40,440 nt of DNA from an uncultured Bacteroidales bacterium (GTDB taxonomy: Bacteria > Bacteroidota > Bacteroidia > Bacteroidales > Paludibacteraceae): positions 424 to 40,863 of the forward strand of contig CADCDS010000016.1 of assembly GCA_902800215.1 (NCBI GenBank). Direction: 5' to 3'. Each line of letters starts with the position of its first letter. Position 1 is the stretch's first letter. The translations under genes were made by a program, and so were the position numbers. The notes under the pieces are model-generated. The model saw only the letters and a list, made by a program, of their open reading frames with translations. It was not told the origin of the DNA and did no database searches. This document shows positions 16,295-24,919 of the stretch, in pieces.

Positions 16295-17142
16295 TGCCGC
16301 TGCAGTTTGATATACGTGCGGTGCTGAAGAGTAAAGCGCCGAATGCGCATGTGCCGGGTTTTCTGATCCGGTATCTGGAACGCATCACGCATATCAAGCA
16401 GATGAATGCTTTCCTGGCTAAGTATCCGGATAAGAAAGATTTTGAGTTTATCCGACTGGTCGTGGACGAGTTGTTAGGTTGCAGCGCGTCGATCGACGGA
16501 ATAGAAAACATACCAACCGACAACAAACCCGTTATCTTTGTTTCTAATCACCCCCTCGGAGGACTCGACGGAATGATTATCGCTGAGATGATTCATGAAA
16601 GTCGAAAGTCGAAAGTCGAAAGTCGAAAGCTTAAGGTGATCGTCAATGAACTGCTGATGTATATGGAGCCGATCAACGGACTCTGGGCGCCGGTGAACAA
16701 AGTAGGCAGACTGAGCCGGGAACAAGTGGAAGCACAGCAACGTATGTGGGAGTCGGAAACCGATGTGCTCACCTTCCCTGCCGGAGCATGCAGTAGACTG
16801 CAACGCATTGACGGTCACTGGAAGATACAAGACCTGGAATGGCAGAAGAACTTTGTGCAACGCGCACGCGAATACCAACGCGACATTGTGCCGATCTATT
16901 TTGAAGGACGAAACAGAAAACGTTTCTATGCCTTGGCATTCCTGCGTAAGTTGCTGCATATCAAATTGAATATCGAGATGTTATACCTTGTCGATGAGAT
17001 GTTCGGGGCACACGGTAAGCACTTCAAAGTGCATGTATTACCGCCTATCCCGTACACCACTTTCGACAACACCCATACGCCCAAAGAATGGGCACAACAC
17101 GTAAAAAACATTGTTTATGGAGCCGATAATAGAACCTGTTGA
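16294..17142 (+). CDS. glsA: Lysophospholipid-type acyltransferase, GlsA-like (glycine lipid synthesis)
   Basis: This 282-residue protein of the PlsC-like acyltransferase superfamily has FVSNHPLGGLDG (H..D catalytic motif), NELLMYMEPINGLWAPVNKVG, a TFPAGACSR block and VPIYFEGRNRKRFYAL. In Bacteroides thetaiotaomicron GlsA adds the O-acyl chain to make glycine lipids, with GlsB adding the N-acyl chain. The gene next door here is the GlsB-like partner, which supports this assignment. A 7-base array encodes ESRKSKVESRKLK between the catalytic motif and the NELL block, a basic seven-residue repeat in a predicted loop. It shares one base with DUF4494 and 26 with glsB. Confidence 0.82.
   Translation: MPLQFDIRAVLKSKAPNAHVPGFLIRYLERITHIKQMNAFLAKYPDKKDFEFIRLVVDELLGCSASIDGIENIPTDNKPVIFVSNHPLGGLDGMIIAEMIHESRKSKVESRKLKVIVNELLMYMEPINGLWAPVNKVGRLSREQVEAQQRMWESETDVLTFPAGACSRLQRIDGHWKIQDLEWQKNFVQRAREYQRDIVPIYFEGRNRKRFYALAFLRKLLHIKLNIEMLYLVDEMFGAHGKHFKVHVLPPIPYTTFDNTHTPKEWAQHVKNIVYGADNRTC
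16597..16631. repeat. 7-base tandem array, GAAAGTC x4-5, in glsA
   Basis: Four perfect GAAAGTC units and a fifth GAAAGCT. Three units make 21 bases, so the protein reads a seven-residue repeat (ESRKSKV / ESRKLKV). Confidence 0.92.
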
Positions 17143-18043
17143 AACAAGTTTGTTAGAACAAGAACTGGAGGGTCATCTGCTGCGTCCTACCAACAAAGCA
17201 GGAAACCTCATCTATGATATCACCGCACACGAATGTCCGAACGTGATGCGGGAGATCGGTCGTCTGCGGGAAATCAGTTACCGAGACGGAGGTGGTGCTA
17301 CCGGTAAATCCATGGACATCGATGAGATGGATACCATGGAGAAACCGTACCACCAACTCATCGTCTGGGATCCGGATAACAGACGGATCATCGGCGGATA
17401 CCGTTACCTGTTAGGGAAAGAAGCACAGATCATTGACGGACAGCCGTACATCACCTCGGCACACCTCTATCATTATTCCGAACGTTTCATCCGGGATTAC
17501 CTACCCTACACCATTGAGTTCGGCAGAGCCTTCGTGCAACCCCTTTATCAGACAAGGGAAGCAGGTGTCAAAGCACTCTTTGCTCTCGATAACATCTGGG
17601 ACGGAATCGGTGCATTGGTGCATAACAATCCGGATTTGAAGTATATGTTCGGAAAAGTGACGATCTACCCCGATTATAACATCGAGGCACGAAACCTCAT
17701 CTACACCTATCTCCATCAGTACCATTTGGGAGATCAGGAACTGATGCATCCTTATCACCCGCTGCCGATAGAACCCATCACGGATTCGCCTTTTACCGGA
17801 GAAGACGCACAAGAGAACTACCATATTCTGCAACACGCTGTACGGGAGAAAGGAACGGTGATCCCTCCGATGTTCTCGGCCTATCTGAACCTCACCAATG
17901 ACCTGCTTTTCTTTGGTAATGCCATTAATGACGAGTTAGCTAACGTCTATGAAACCGGCATCATGGTAGAGATCCAGAAGATCTACGCGGAAAAGCAAGA
18001 ACGCTATATCAATCCGTATATCCAATGGTTACAGAATCAATAA
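17117..18043 (+). CDS. glsB: GNAT-fold N-acyltransferase, GlsB-like (glycine lipid synthesis)
   Basis: This 308-residue protein resembles the OlsB/GlsB-type acyl-ACP-dependent N-acyltransferases that put a 3-hydroxy-acyl chain on an amino acid, here probably glycine as in Bacteroides. Visible are REIGRLREISYRDGGGATG, HQLIVWDPDNRRIIGGYRYL (the GNAT beta-strand core) and PYTIEFGRAFVQPLYQ. The long C-terminal part (190-308) is typical of the Bacteroidota form. The ATG at 17117 is chosen over a TTG two codons upstream. It overlaps glsA by 26 bases and the next gene by 19. Ornithine lipid synthesis is the alternative. Confidence 0.82.
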   Translation: MEPIIEPVETSLLEQELEGHLLRPTNKAGNLIYDITAHECPNVMREIGRLREISYRDGGGATGKSMDIDEMDTMEKPYHQLIVWDPDNRRIIGGYRYLLGKEAQIIDGQPYITSAHLYHYSERFIRDYLPYTIEFGRAFVQPLYQTREAGVKALFALDNIWDGIGALVHNNPDLKYMFGKVTIYPDYNIEARNLIYTYLHQYHLGDQELMHPYHPLPIEPITDSPFTGEDAQENYHILQHAVREKGTVIPPMFSAYLNLTNDLLFFGNAINDELANVYETGIMVEIQKIYAEKQERYINPYIQWLQNQ

Positions 18044-19329
18044 GGAACGTGCGTGCGCACATACCCGCAGGCGTGACGCTCGTGTGCGTAAGCAAATATC
18101 AACCCGTAGCAGCCATTCAGGAAGCATACGAAGCCGGAGAACGGCATTTCGGGGAAAGTAAAGTGCAGGAGTTGAAGACCAAAATGCCGCAACTTCCTGC
18201 AGATATTCATTGGCATTTTATCGGTCATCTGCAGACCAATAAGGTGCGTGACTTACTCAAGTTACGTCCTTACCTCATCCAGTCCGTCGATTCACTCCAT
18301 CTGCTGCAAGCCATCAACGACGAAGCCGCCAAACAGGGCTTTGTGCAGGATATTCTGTTGGAGGTACACGTAGCTAAAGAAGAAACCAAATCGGGATTCA
18401 CTCCTGCAGAGATTGAAGATTTAAGATTGAAGATTGAAGATTTCTCCAATATCCGTGTATGCGGATTAATGGGAATGGCCACAAACACCGATGACGAAAC
18501 GGAGATTAGAAGATGCTTTAACGAGATAGCAAAACTGCACACCGGAGAGATTATTTCTATGGGCATGAGCGATGATTATAAAATCGCTATTGAATGCGGC
18601 AGTAACATGGTGCGTGTGGGCAGTAAGATATTTGGTGAACGCGATTATACGCCGAAAGTAAAAGCCGTCTTCTTTGACCAAGACGGTGTCCTCTATAACT
18701 CCATGCCGTACCATGCCAAATCCTGGGCTTGGGCGATGACCAAACACGGACTACCATACACCGAAATGGAGTGCTACCGTAACGAAGGCAGAACCAGTAC
18801 CGGCGTTATTCAGGAACATCACCTCCAGATGTTCGGCACCGATGCCACACCGGAACTCATCGAAGCCATCTATCAAGACAAAAAGGCGCACTTCACCAAG
18901 ATGACGGGCGGTTTCCCCGGTATTATTCCGAATGTAGACAAGGTGCTACAATACCTACATTCCCGCGGCGTGCAATGCTGGGTCGTGACCGGTTCCGGCC
19001 AGCCGGACCTCTTTAATGCCCTCAATGATGTGTTTGACAATGTGTTCTGCGACATCATTACATCTTTTGATGTTACGCACGGAAAACCCGATCCCGAACC
19101 ATACCTCAAAGCATGGTCACGCTCGGGATTTAAGAAATCGGAGTGTATGGTGGTAGAAAACGCACCTTTGGGCGTCCGTGCCGCCAAAGCTGCCGGACTC
19201 TTCTGCTGCGCCGTTAACACAGGTCCTCTACCCGATTCGGAACTGGCTGCAGAACACGCAGATCGCATTTTCCACTCCATGCAGGAACTGCTGGACTGGA
19301 TTCAAGAATCTGCCATTTTGTCAGTTTAA
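18025..19329 (+). CDS. YggS-type PLP-binding protein fused to a HAD phosphatase
   Basis: This 434-residue protein joins two domains. Residues 1-208 are a YggS/PLPBP protein, which carries PLP and balances the B6 pool: LVCVSKYQP with the PLP Lys near 24, HFGESKVQELK, WHFIGHLQTNK, GLMGMATN and SMGMSDDYKIAIECGSNMVRVGSKIFG. Residues 213-434 are a HAD phosphatase of the beta-phosphoglucomutase-like class: FFDQDGVLYN (nucleophile Asp near 219), VVTGSGQPD, THGKPDPEPYLKA and VVENAPLGVRAAKAAG. YggS is normally a separate protein of about 220-230 residues. A 7-base array lies in the YggS part (IEDLRLKIEDF). No stop or frameshift separates the domains. The HAD substrate is unknown. Confidence 0.88.
   Translation: MVTESIRNVRAHIPAGVTLVCVSKYQPVAAIQEAYEAGERHFGESKVQELKTKMPQLPADIHWHFIGHLQTNKVRDLLKLRPYLIQSVDSLHLLQAINDEAAKQGFVQDILLEVHVAKEETKSGFTPAEIEDLRLKIEDFSNIRVCGLMGMATNTDDETEIRRCFNEIAKLHTGEIISMGMSDDYKIAIECGSNMVRVGSKIFGERDYTPKVKAVFFDQDGVLYNSMPYHAKSWAWAMTKHGLPYTEMECYRNEGRTSTGVIQEHHLQMFGTDATPELIEAIYQDKKAHFTKMTGGFPGIIPNVDKVLQYLHSRGVQCWVVTGSGQPDLFNALNDVFDNVFCDIITSFDVTHGKPDPEPYLKAWSRSGFKKSECMVVENAPLGVRAAKAAGLFCCAVNTGPLPDSELAAEHADRIFHSMQELLDWIQESAILSV
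18411..18445. repeat. 7-base tandem array, GATTGAA type, in yggS-HAD
   Basis: GATTGAA, GATTTAA, GATTGAA, GATTGAA, GATTTCT in register, encoding IEDLRLKIEDFS. A 19-base part is identical to the array at 3022-3040. Confidence 0.88.
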
Positions 19330-19391
19330 GCGCATTTGGAACATAGTTTGTGTGGTGTTAGGTAGAAAAATTAACTAAAACACACATAACT

Positions 19392-21452
19392 ATGAATGCA
19401 ACGAATCAAAACAACGAAAACTTACAGAAGTTTGCTATTAACCTCTGCGAGCGAGCTCGAGAGGGCAAGTTAGACCCCGTCATCGGTAGAGATGACGAGA
19501 TACGTCGTGTGCTCCAGATCCTGAGTAGGCGAACGAAGAACAATCCTATCCTGATTGGTGAACCGGGTGTCGGTAAGACCGCAATCGCCGAAGGCTTGGC
19601 GCACCGTATCGTGCGTGGAGACGTACCTGAGAACCTGAAGAAGAAACAGATCTACTCCCTCGACATGGGAGCCCTCATCGCAGGCGCCAAGTACCAGGGT
19701 GAGTTCGAAGAGCGTCTGAAGGGCGTCGTGAACGAAGTGGTAGCCGCAGCCGGTGAGATCATCCTCTTTATCGATGAGATCCATACACTCGTAGGTGCCG
19801 GTAAGTCCAGCGGAGCTATGGATGCCGCCAATATCCTCAAACCGGCTTTGGCACGAGGTGATCTGCGGGCGATCGGTGCGACCACATTGGATGAGTACCA
19901 GAAATACTTTGAGACCGATAAAGCACTCGAACGGCGTTTCCAAAAGGTCATGGTAGATGAACCGGACGAAGCCGCGACGATATCGATCCTGCGTGGTCTG
20001 AAGGAACGCTATGAGACCCACCATAAGGTGCGTATAAAGGACGATGCAATCATCGCAGCGGTGACGCTTAGTGCACGGTATATCACGGATCGTTTCTTAC
20101 CGGATAAGGCGATCGACCTGGTAGATGAAGCGGCTGCTAAACTGCGACTGGAAGTGGACTCCAAACCCGAAGAGATCGATACTCTCGATCGACAGATCAA
20201 ACAACTGGAGATCGAACGCGAAGCCATCAAACGGGATAAAGATGAAGCGAAACTGAAAGTGATCGAAGAGCAGTTAAAGGAACTCAAAGCCAAATCCGAT
20301 GAACTCAACGCCCGTTGGAACAAAGAGAAAGGGTACGTAGCTACCATCCAAAATGAGAAAGCACGGATCGAGACGCTCAAACATCAGGCAGAAGTAGCTG
20401 AACGCGAAGGAAACTACGGCAAAGTCGCCGAAATACGATACAGTCTCATCCCTGCGGCTGAAGCGAATATCAAAGCGGCACAGGATTCCTTACATGCCAT
20501 CAGCAATGAGGCGCTGATCAAAGAGGAAGTGGATGAAGACGATATCGCGGAGGTAGTTGCACGGTGGACTGGTATTCCGGTAGCTAAGATGATGCAAAGC
20601 GAACGGGATAAGTTACTGCACTTGGAAGAAGAACTGCATAAGCGTGTCATCGGTCAAGATCAGGCGATCATCGCCGTCAGTGATGCGATCAGAAGATCTC
20701 GTGCAGGTCTGCAAGATCCTAAACGACCGATCGGTAGTTTCATCTTCTTAGGTACGACCGGTGTCGGTAAGACCGAGTTGGCGAAGGCGCTGGCAGACTA
20801 CCTGTTCGATGACGAGAATATGATGACGCGTATCGATATGTCCGAATATCAGGAGAAGTTCAGTGCCACCCGACTCATCGGTGCCCCTCCGGGATATGTG
20901 GGTTATGACGAAGGTGGTCAGTTAACCGAGGCTATTCGTCGGAAACCGTACTCGGTAGTTCTCTTCGATGAGATCGAGAAAGCGCACCCCGATGTGTTCA
21001 ACGTGTTGCTGCAAGTACTGGATGACGGTCGTCTGACGGATAACAAAGGACGGGTGGTCAACTTCAAGAACACCCTTATCATTATGACCTCTAACTTGAC
21101 GGAGGAACAGTTGAGAGCCTCCGTTCGACCGGAGTTCATCAACCGTATCGATGAGATCATCCATTTCACCGAGTTGACGGAGGATGATATCAAGGCGGTA
21201 GTAGGTCTGCAAGTGAGCCGCATCCATAAGATGCTGGAAGACCAAGGTATTGACCTGCGCGTCACGGATGATGCGATTCGGTATATTGCCAAAGAAGGAT
21301 ACGATCCGCAGTTCGGTGCTCGACCCGTTAAGAGGGCTTTGCAACGACTGGTTCTCAATGAACTGAGTAAACAGATTATCGGCGGAAAGGTCGATTCAAG
21401 TAAACCGGTTATCGTGGAACTTAAAGACGGAGAACTACAATTCCGGAACTAA
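19392..21452 (+). CDS. clpB: ClpB-type disaggregase lacking the N-terminal domain
   Basis: At 686 residues this Hsp100 protein is far shorter than typical ClpB (about 860). The first AAA+ module starts at once ([27 protein letters not shown]), with Walker A GEPGVGKT at 56-63 and Walker [10 protein letters not shown] near 124-132. A full coiled-coil M-domain (about 258-380) marks ClpB rather than ClpA/ClpC. The second module has GTTGVGKT (454-461), [13 protein letters not shown] and [18 protein letters not shown] stop at 19359 lies in frame upstream, so the N-domain is really absent. In module 2, IIMTSN runs almost directly into [19 protein letters not shown]; about 25-30 residues usual there are missing. 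It ends at a strong terminator. Confidence 0.92.
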   Translation: MNATNQNNENLQKFAINLCERAREGKLDPVIGRDDEIRRVLQILSRRTKNNPILIGEPGVGKTAIAEGLAHRIVRGDVPENLKKKQIYSLDMGALIAGAKYQGEFEERLKGVVNEVVAAAGEIILFIDEIHTLVGAGKSSGAMDAANILKPALARGDLRAIGATTLDEYQKYFETDKALERRFQKVMVDEPDEAATISILRGLKERYETHHKVRIKDDAIIAAVTLSARYITDRFLPDKAIDLVDEAAAKLRLEVDSKPEEIDTLDRQIKQLEIEREAIKRDKDEAKLKVIEEQLKELKAKSDELNARWNKEKGYVATIQNEKARIETLKHQAEVAEREGNYGKVAEIRYSLIPAAEANIKAAQDSLHAISNEALIKEEVDEDDIAEVVARWTGIPVAKMMQSERDKLLHLEEELHKRVIGQDQAIIAVSDAIRRSRAGLQDPKRPIGSFIFLGTTGVGKTELAKALADYLFDDENMMTRIDMSEYQEKFSATRLIGAPPGYVGYDEGGQLTEAIRRKPYSVVLFDEIEKAHPDVFNVLLQVLDDGRLTDNKGRVVNFKNTLIIMTSNLTEEQLRASVRPEFINRIDEIIHFTELTEDDIKAVVGLQVSRIHKMLEDQGIDLRVTDDAIRYIAKEGYDPQFGARPVKRALQRLVLNELSKQIIGGKVDSSKPVIVELKDGELQFRN

Positions 21453-21480
21453 AAAAAAGAGCGCCAACGCGCTCTTTTTT
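21453..21480. terminator. Bidirectional intrinsic terminator between clpB and argS
   Basis: Perfect 12-base stem AAAAAAGAGCGC (21453-21464), loop CAAC, GCGCTCTTTTTT (21469-21480). It has an A-run on one side and a T-run on the other, so it can stop both convergent genes; both stop codons abut it. Confidence 0.95.
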
Positions 21481-23235
21481 TTACATTCTCTCCGGCATCT
21501 CTATTCCGAGAAGACTCATTGCCGAGTGTAGCACTTTGGCTACATTCTTCGACAACAGCAAACGCAATGCACGTTTGGCGGCGTCCGGTTCATTCAAGAT
21601 ACTCAGGTCATGATAGAACGAGTTGAAGTCACACGCCAGATCGTACGCATAGTTACAGATCACCGCCGGTGAGAAGTTATCACCTGCGTTACGCACGATA
21701 GACGGATATTCGCATAAGCGCTGAATCAGTGCCAACTCTTTCTCTTCCAACTGATGGCTGATGGCTGATTGCTGATCGCTCTCCGCTTTGCGGAGTACGC
21801 TCTGAATACGCGCATACGTATATTGGATGAACGGACCCGTGTTTCCGTTGAAATCGATCGACTCCGCCGGGTTAAAGAGCATATTCTTGCGAGGATCAAC
21901 CTTGAGGATGAAGTACTTCAACGCACCAAGGCCTACCATACGAGCCACCTCTTTATCCTCATTCATCTCCAACGCATCTTCAATCATCTTATCCATCAGG
22001 TCATCGGCATCAACCACCGTGCCTTCACGACTCTTCATCTTACCGTTCGGCAGTTCAACCATGCCGTAGGAGAAATGTACCAGTTCCTTGCCAAACGGGA
22101 AACCAAGACGATCCAGAAGGATAGAGAGCACCTTGAAGTGGTACTCTTGCTCGTTACCTACTACGTACACCATCTTATCAATCGGGAAATCCTGGAAACG
22201 CAGTTTGGCTGTTCCGATATCCTGGGTCATATAAACGGAAGTACCATCGGAACGCAACAACAGTTTCTCATCCAAACCGTCCTTCGTCAAATCGGCCCAA
22301 ACAGAACCGTCTTCACGGCGGTAGAACTGACCGGTAGCCAGACCTTTCTCCACTTCTGACTTACCTTCCAGGTAGGTATTGGACTCATAATAGATCTTAT
22401 CGAACGATACACCGAGCCGTTTGTAGGTCTCGTCGAAACCGGCATACACCCATTCGTTCATCTTCGCCCACAACGCCCGAATCTCCGGATCATTGGCTTC
22501 CCATTTACGAAGCATCTCCTGTGCCTCCAGCATCAACGGAGCTTCGCGTTTAGCGGTCTCTTCATCCATACCTTTGGCCATCAACTCCGCTACCTGCGCC
22601 TTGTACTCTTTGTCAAAGCGTACATAGTAGTCACCTATCAGGTGATCGCCTTTCTTACCGGACGACTCCGGTGTCTCACCGTTACCGAACTTCAGCCAAG
22701 CCAGCATCGACTTGCAGATATGAATACCACGGTCATTGACGATATTGGTCTTCACCACCTTCCATCCGTTCGCTTCCTGGATCTTCGCGATCGAATAACC
22801 TAACAGGTTATTACGCACATGCCCCAAGTGCAGCGGTTTATTGGTGTTCGGCGAACTGTACTCCACCATCATCAAAGGCCTTTCGCCATTTGCCATTCGC
22901 CTTTCGCCATTACCATAATTAGCGCAAGCATCGATGGCTTCGAGTTGTTTAATCCAGAACACGTCATCGATAACGAGATTCAAGAAACCTTGAACGGCAT
23001 TGTATTTGGCAATTAAGCCTTCGCCATTAGCCATGAGCCATTCGCCCAGCTCCGAAGCGACTTGCTGAGGAGCTTTGCGTGCCAACTTCACGAACGGGAA
23101 CACCACCAACGTGATGTTTCCTTCGAACTCAGGCCGGGTTTTCTGTAACTGTATCTGGCTGTCTGCGGCATCCACGTCATAGAGTGCTTTCACAGCCACC
23201 TTGGCCAATTGTGCTATATTTTGTTCTAAAGTCAT
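21481..23235 (-). CDS. argS: Arginyl-tRNA synthetase
   Basis: This 584-residue class I synthetase charges tRNA-Arg. The N-terminal Add-1 domain (about 1-115) recognises the tRNA. The catalytic domain has VEYSSPNTNKPLHLGHVRNN (HIGH motif as HLGH), the KMSKS-like KMKSREGTVVDADDL, and the all-helical anticodon domain at the end (DLACDFNSFYHDLSIL). Three 7-base arrays lie inside: WLMANGEGLIA near residue 68, NGERRMANGERP near 110 just before the catalytic core, and SDQQSAISHQ near 490. They sit in loops or linkers and keep the frame. The start overlaps the stop of the glycosyltransferase upstream (ATGA). Confidence 0.95.
   Translation of the reverse strand: MTLEQNIAQLAKVAVKALYDVDAADSQIQLQKTRPEFEGNITLVVFPFVKLARKAPQQVASELGEWLMANGEGLIAKYNAVQGFLNLVIDDVFWIKQLEAIDACANYGNGERRMANGERPLMMVEYSSPNTNKPLHLGHVRNNLLGYSIAKIQEANGWKVVKTNIVNDRGIHICKSMLAWLKFGNGETPESSGKKGDHLIGDYYVRFDKEYKAQVAELMAKGMDEETAKREAPLMLEAQEMLRKWEANDPEIRALWAKMNEWVYAGFDETYKRLGVSFDKIYYESNTYLEGKSEVEKGLATGQFYRREDGSVWADLTKDGLDEKLLLRSDGTSVYMTQDIGTAKLRFQDFPIDKMVYVVGNEQEYHFKVLSILLDRLGFPFGKELVHFSYGMVELPNGKMKSREGTVVDADDLMDKMIEDALEMNEDKEVARMVGLGALKYFILKVDPRKNMLFNPAESIDFNGNTGPFIQYTYARIQSVLRKAESDQQSAISHQLEEKELALIQRLCEYPSIVRNAGDNFSPAVICNYAYDLACDFNSFYHDLSILNEPDAAKRALRLLLSKNVAKVLHSAMSLLGIEMPERM
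21753..21780. repeat. 7-base tandem array, GATGGCT type, in argS
   Basis: GATGGCT, GATGGCT, GATTGCT, GATCGCT in register. On the coding strand it gives SDQQSAISHQ at the junction before the anticodon-binding domain. Confidence 0.88.
22878..22919. repeat. 7-base tandem array, GCCATTC/GCCTTTC type, in argS
   Basis: Six units: GCCTTTC, GCCATTT, GCCATTC, GCCTTTC, GCCATTA, CCATAAT. The coding strand gives NGERRMANGERP just before the catalytic domain. Its reverse complement is of the GGCGAAA family of arrays at 336 and 2292. Confidence 0.92.
23015..23049. repeat. 7-base tandem array, AGCCATT type, in argS
   Basis: AAGCCTT, CGCCATT, AGCCATG, AGCCATT, CGCCCAG in register. On the coding strand it reads WLMANGEGL in the N-terminal domain. 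Confidence 0.8.
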
Positions 23236-23966
23236 AACTTGGGATATTTTCTAAACCAACTATTCATCTTCAATTTAATCACACCAAAGAGTGCCTCGGA
23301 GAAGATACCTCCGCTCATCTTACTGGTACCCAGCACACGGTTCACGAACACGATCGGCACCTCAATAATCTTCGCACCGCATTTATGCGCCGTGTATTTC
23401 ATCTCGATCTGGAACGCATAACCTTTGAAACGGATCTTATCCAGTTCCATGGTCTCTAACAGATGACGTTTGTAGCAAACGAAGCCGGCTGTCGTGTCTT
23501 TGATCTTCACGCCTAACACCGTACGGACATATTTGGACGCGAAATAACTCATCAGCACCCGACCCATCGGCCAATTGACCACGTTCACACCCGTGATATA
23601 CCGGCTACCGATCGCCAGGTCTGCCCCCTCATTCGCACAAGCGTCATATAACTTCAACAGATCCTTCGGATTGTGACTGAAATCGGCATCCATCTCAAAG
23701 ATATAATTGGCCTTATGCTCGATCGCCCAGGCAAAACCGCAGAGGTACGCCGTGCCGAGACCGAGTTTACCGGAACGCTCTACCAGGAACAGACGGTCCT
23801 TGAACGCACCGTTCATCAACTTCTTCACGATCGCTGCCGTGCCGTCCGGCGAACCGTCATCGATGATGAGGACGTTGAAATCCAACGGTAACTCCATCAC
23901 GGCCGTAATGATTGCTTCGATATTCTCCTTCTCGTTGTAGGTAGGAATGATAACAAGTCTTTCCAT
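23232..23966 (-). CDS. Polyprenol-phosphate mannosyltransferase-like GT2 glycosyltransferase
   Basis: This 244-residue GT2 enzyme resembles dolichol/polyprenol-phosphate mannose synthase (Dpm1/Ppm1), which transfers a hexose from a nucleotide sugar to a lipid phosphate carrier at the cytoplasmic face. Seen: IIPTYNEKENIEAII, the nucleotide-binding LIIDDGSPDGT, MDADFSHNP (metal-binding Asp), IGSRYITG and KDTTAGFVCYKR, all hallmark. There is no C-terminal membrane domain, so it is the short soluble form. It lies upstream of argS with an ATGA overlap and downstream of the metallo-hydrolase gene. The donor sugar cannot be told from sequence. Confidence 0.88.
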   Translation of the reverse strand: MERLVIIPTYNEKENIEAIITAVMELPLDFNVLIIDDGSPDGTAAIVKKLMNGAFKDRLFLVERSGKLGLGTAYLCGFAWAIEHKANYIFEMDADFSHNPKDLLKLYDACANEGADLAIGSRYITGVNVVNWPMGRVLMSYFASKYVRTVLGVKIKDTTAGFVCYKRHLLETMELDKIRFKGYAFQIEMKYTAHKCGAKIIEVPIVFVNRVLGTSKMSGGIFSEALFGVIKLKMNSWFRKYPKL

Positions 23967-23972
23967 ATTAAC

Positions 23973-24004
23973 GATTTAACAGTTTAACGTTTTAACGATC
24001 TAAC
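23973..24004. repeat. 8-base tandem array, nnTTTAAC type
   Basis: GATTTAAC, AGTTTAAC, GTTTTAAC, GATCTAAC, spanning the gap between the glycosyltransferase start and the stop of the upstream gene. The 14-mer TTTAACGTTTTAAC (23983-23996) recurs in the same orientation at 36694-36707. Confidence 0.85.
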
Positions 24005-24834
24005 GTCTCTACGATCATCTTGTCGTTGAGACTATAAACGGGACTCGGCGTCGTACGTTCCAGCGCCTTCAAGAAGATATCCTGTCCCGGGATGATCTCT
24101 ATCTCTTCCAGATAGGATGCCACCGTGTGGTAAGCCACCTCCGGATCGTTGTTCTCCAACGACAGGTGACAAAGCCATACGTTACGCAGATCCGGATGCC
24201 AGTTACGCTCCAACAGCTCACCGCACACATCATTACTCTGATGGCCCCGTGGACTCAAGATTCGCTCCTTCAGATACGTCGGATACGGACCGTTGAGCAA
24301 CATATGCTCATCGTGGTTCGCTTCGATCACCAGATGGTTCGCCGTGCGGATATACGCCTCCATCTCTTCATTCACCGAACCGCAGTCCGTCATCAGCACA
24401 AAACGCTGATTCAGAAAATCGATGCAGTAACCTAAGCAGTCCGTCGAGTCGTGTTCGATGTGGAAAGTATTGATCCGCATACCGAAGAGTTCCCACTCTA
24501 CACCGCGCTCGAAATAACGGCGACTCGTACGTAACTTCTCACGAACACCGTAGTTCCGGTCAATACCTTCATGAATCTCCGCTGTCGTGTATATCGGCAG
24601 ATGAACACGCTCTCCTAATGTACCCACCGCACGGATATGATCCGCGTGATCGTGCGTCACCAGCACACCCATGATATTTTGGAAATCCAGCCCCATCTCA
24701 CGCAGACATTTCTGTATCTGGCGCGCAGAGATACCCGCATCAATCAGGATACCCCGATGACGCGTACCGAGATAGTAGCAGTTTCCGCTACTTCCACTCG
24801 CAAAGCATCTAAATATGAGTCCGTTTTCCTCCAT
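23992..24834 (-). CDS. Metallo-beta-lactamase-fold hydrolase, WalJ/YycJ-like
   Basis: This 280-residue metallo-hydrolase has FASGSSGNCYYLG, ILIDAGISARQI, the metal motif THDHADH, a second His region (TFHIEHDSTDCLGY), MTDCGSV and LCHLS near the end, as in YycJ/WalJ-type enzymes thought to act on DNA or RNA ends. The start is the ATG at 24834; the open frame extends 19 codons further but runs through the promoter. The stop lies inside an 8-base tandem array shared with the next gene. It has its own promoter, divergent from aminopeptidase P. A nuclease role is inferred from the family. Confidence 0.88.
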   Translation of the reverse strand: MEENGLIFRCFASGSSGNCYYLGTRHRGILIDAGISARQIQKCLREMGLDFQNIMGVLVTHDHADHIRAVGTLGERVHLPIYTTAEIHEGIDRNYGVREKLRTSRRYFERGVEWELFGMRINTFHIEHDSTDCLGYCIDFLNQRFVLMTDCGSVNEEMEAYIRTANHLVIEANHDEHMLLNGPYPTYLKERILSPRGHQSNDVCGELLERNWHPDLRNVWLCHLSLENNDPEVAYHTVASYLEEIEIIPGQDIFLKALERTTPSPVYSLNDKMIVETLDR

Positions 24835-24851
24835 ACTATCAAAAAATCGTG

Positions 24852-24883
24852 CAAAATTACAAAAAAATTTTGATATATGCAAA
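24852..24883 (-). promoter_or_regulatory. Bacteroidota-type promoter for the metallo-hydrolase gene
   Basis: Minus-strand TTTG (24883-24880), a 20-base spacer, TAATTTTG (24859-24852), ending 18 bases before the ATG at 24834. It overlaps the divergent promoter. Confidence 0.85.
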
Positions 24884-24899
24884 TTTTTCACTACCTTTG
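24869..24899 (+). promoter_or_regulatory. Bacteroidota-type promoter for aminopeptidase P
   Basis: TTTG at 24869-24872, a 19-base spacer, TACCTTTG at 24892-24899, 21 bases before the ATG at 24920. Confidence 0.85.
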
Positions 24900-24919
24900 C
24901 GGAAAATTTTGAAATTTTT

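Noticed and set aside
19331-19391. Promoter ahead of clpB
   Set aside because: TTTG-like and TAGTTTG-like strings occur but none fits TAnnTTTG with correct spacing. No heat-shock element was recognised either.
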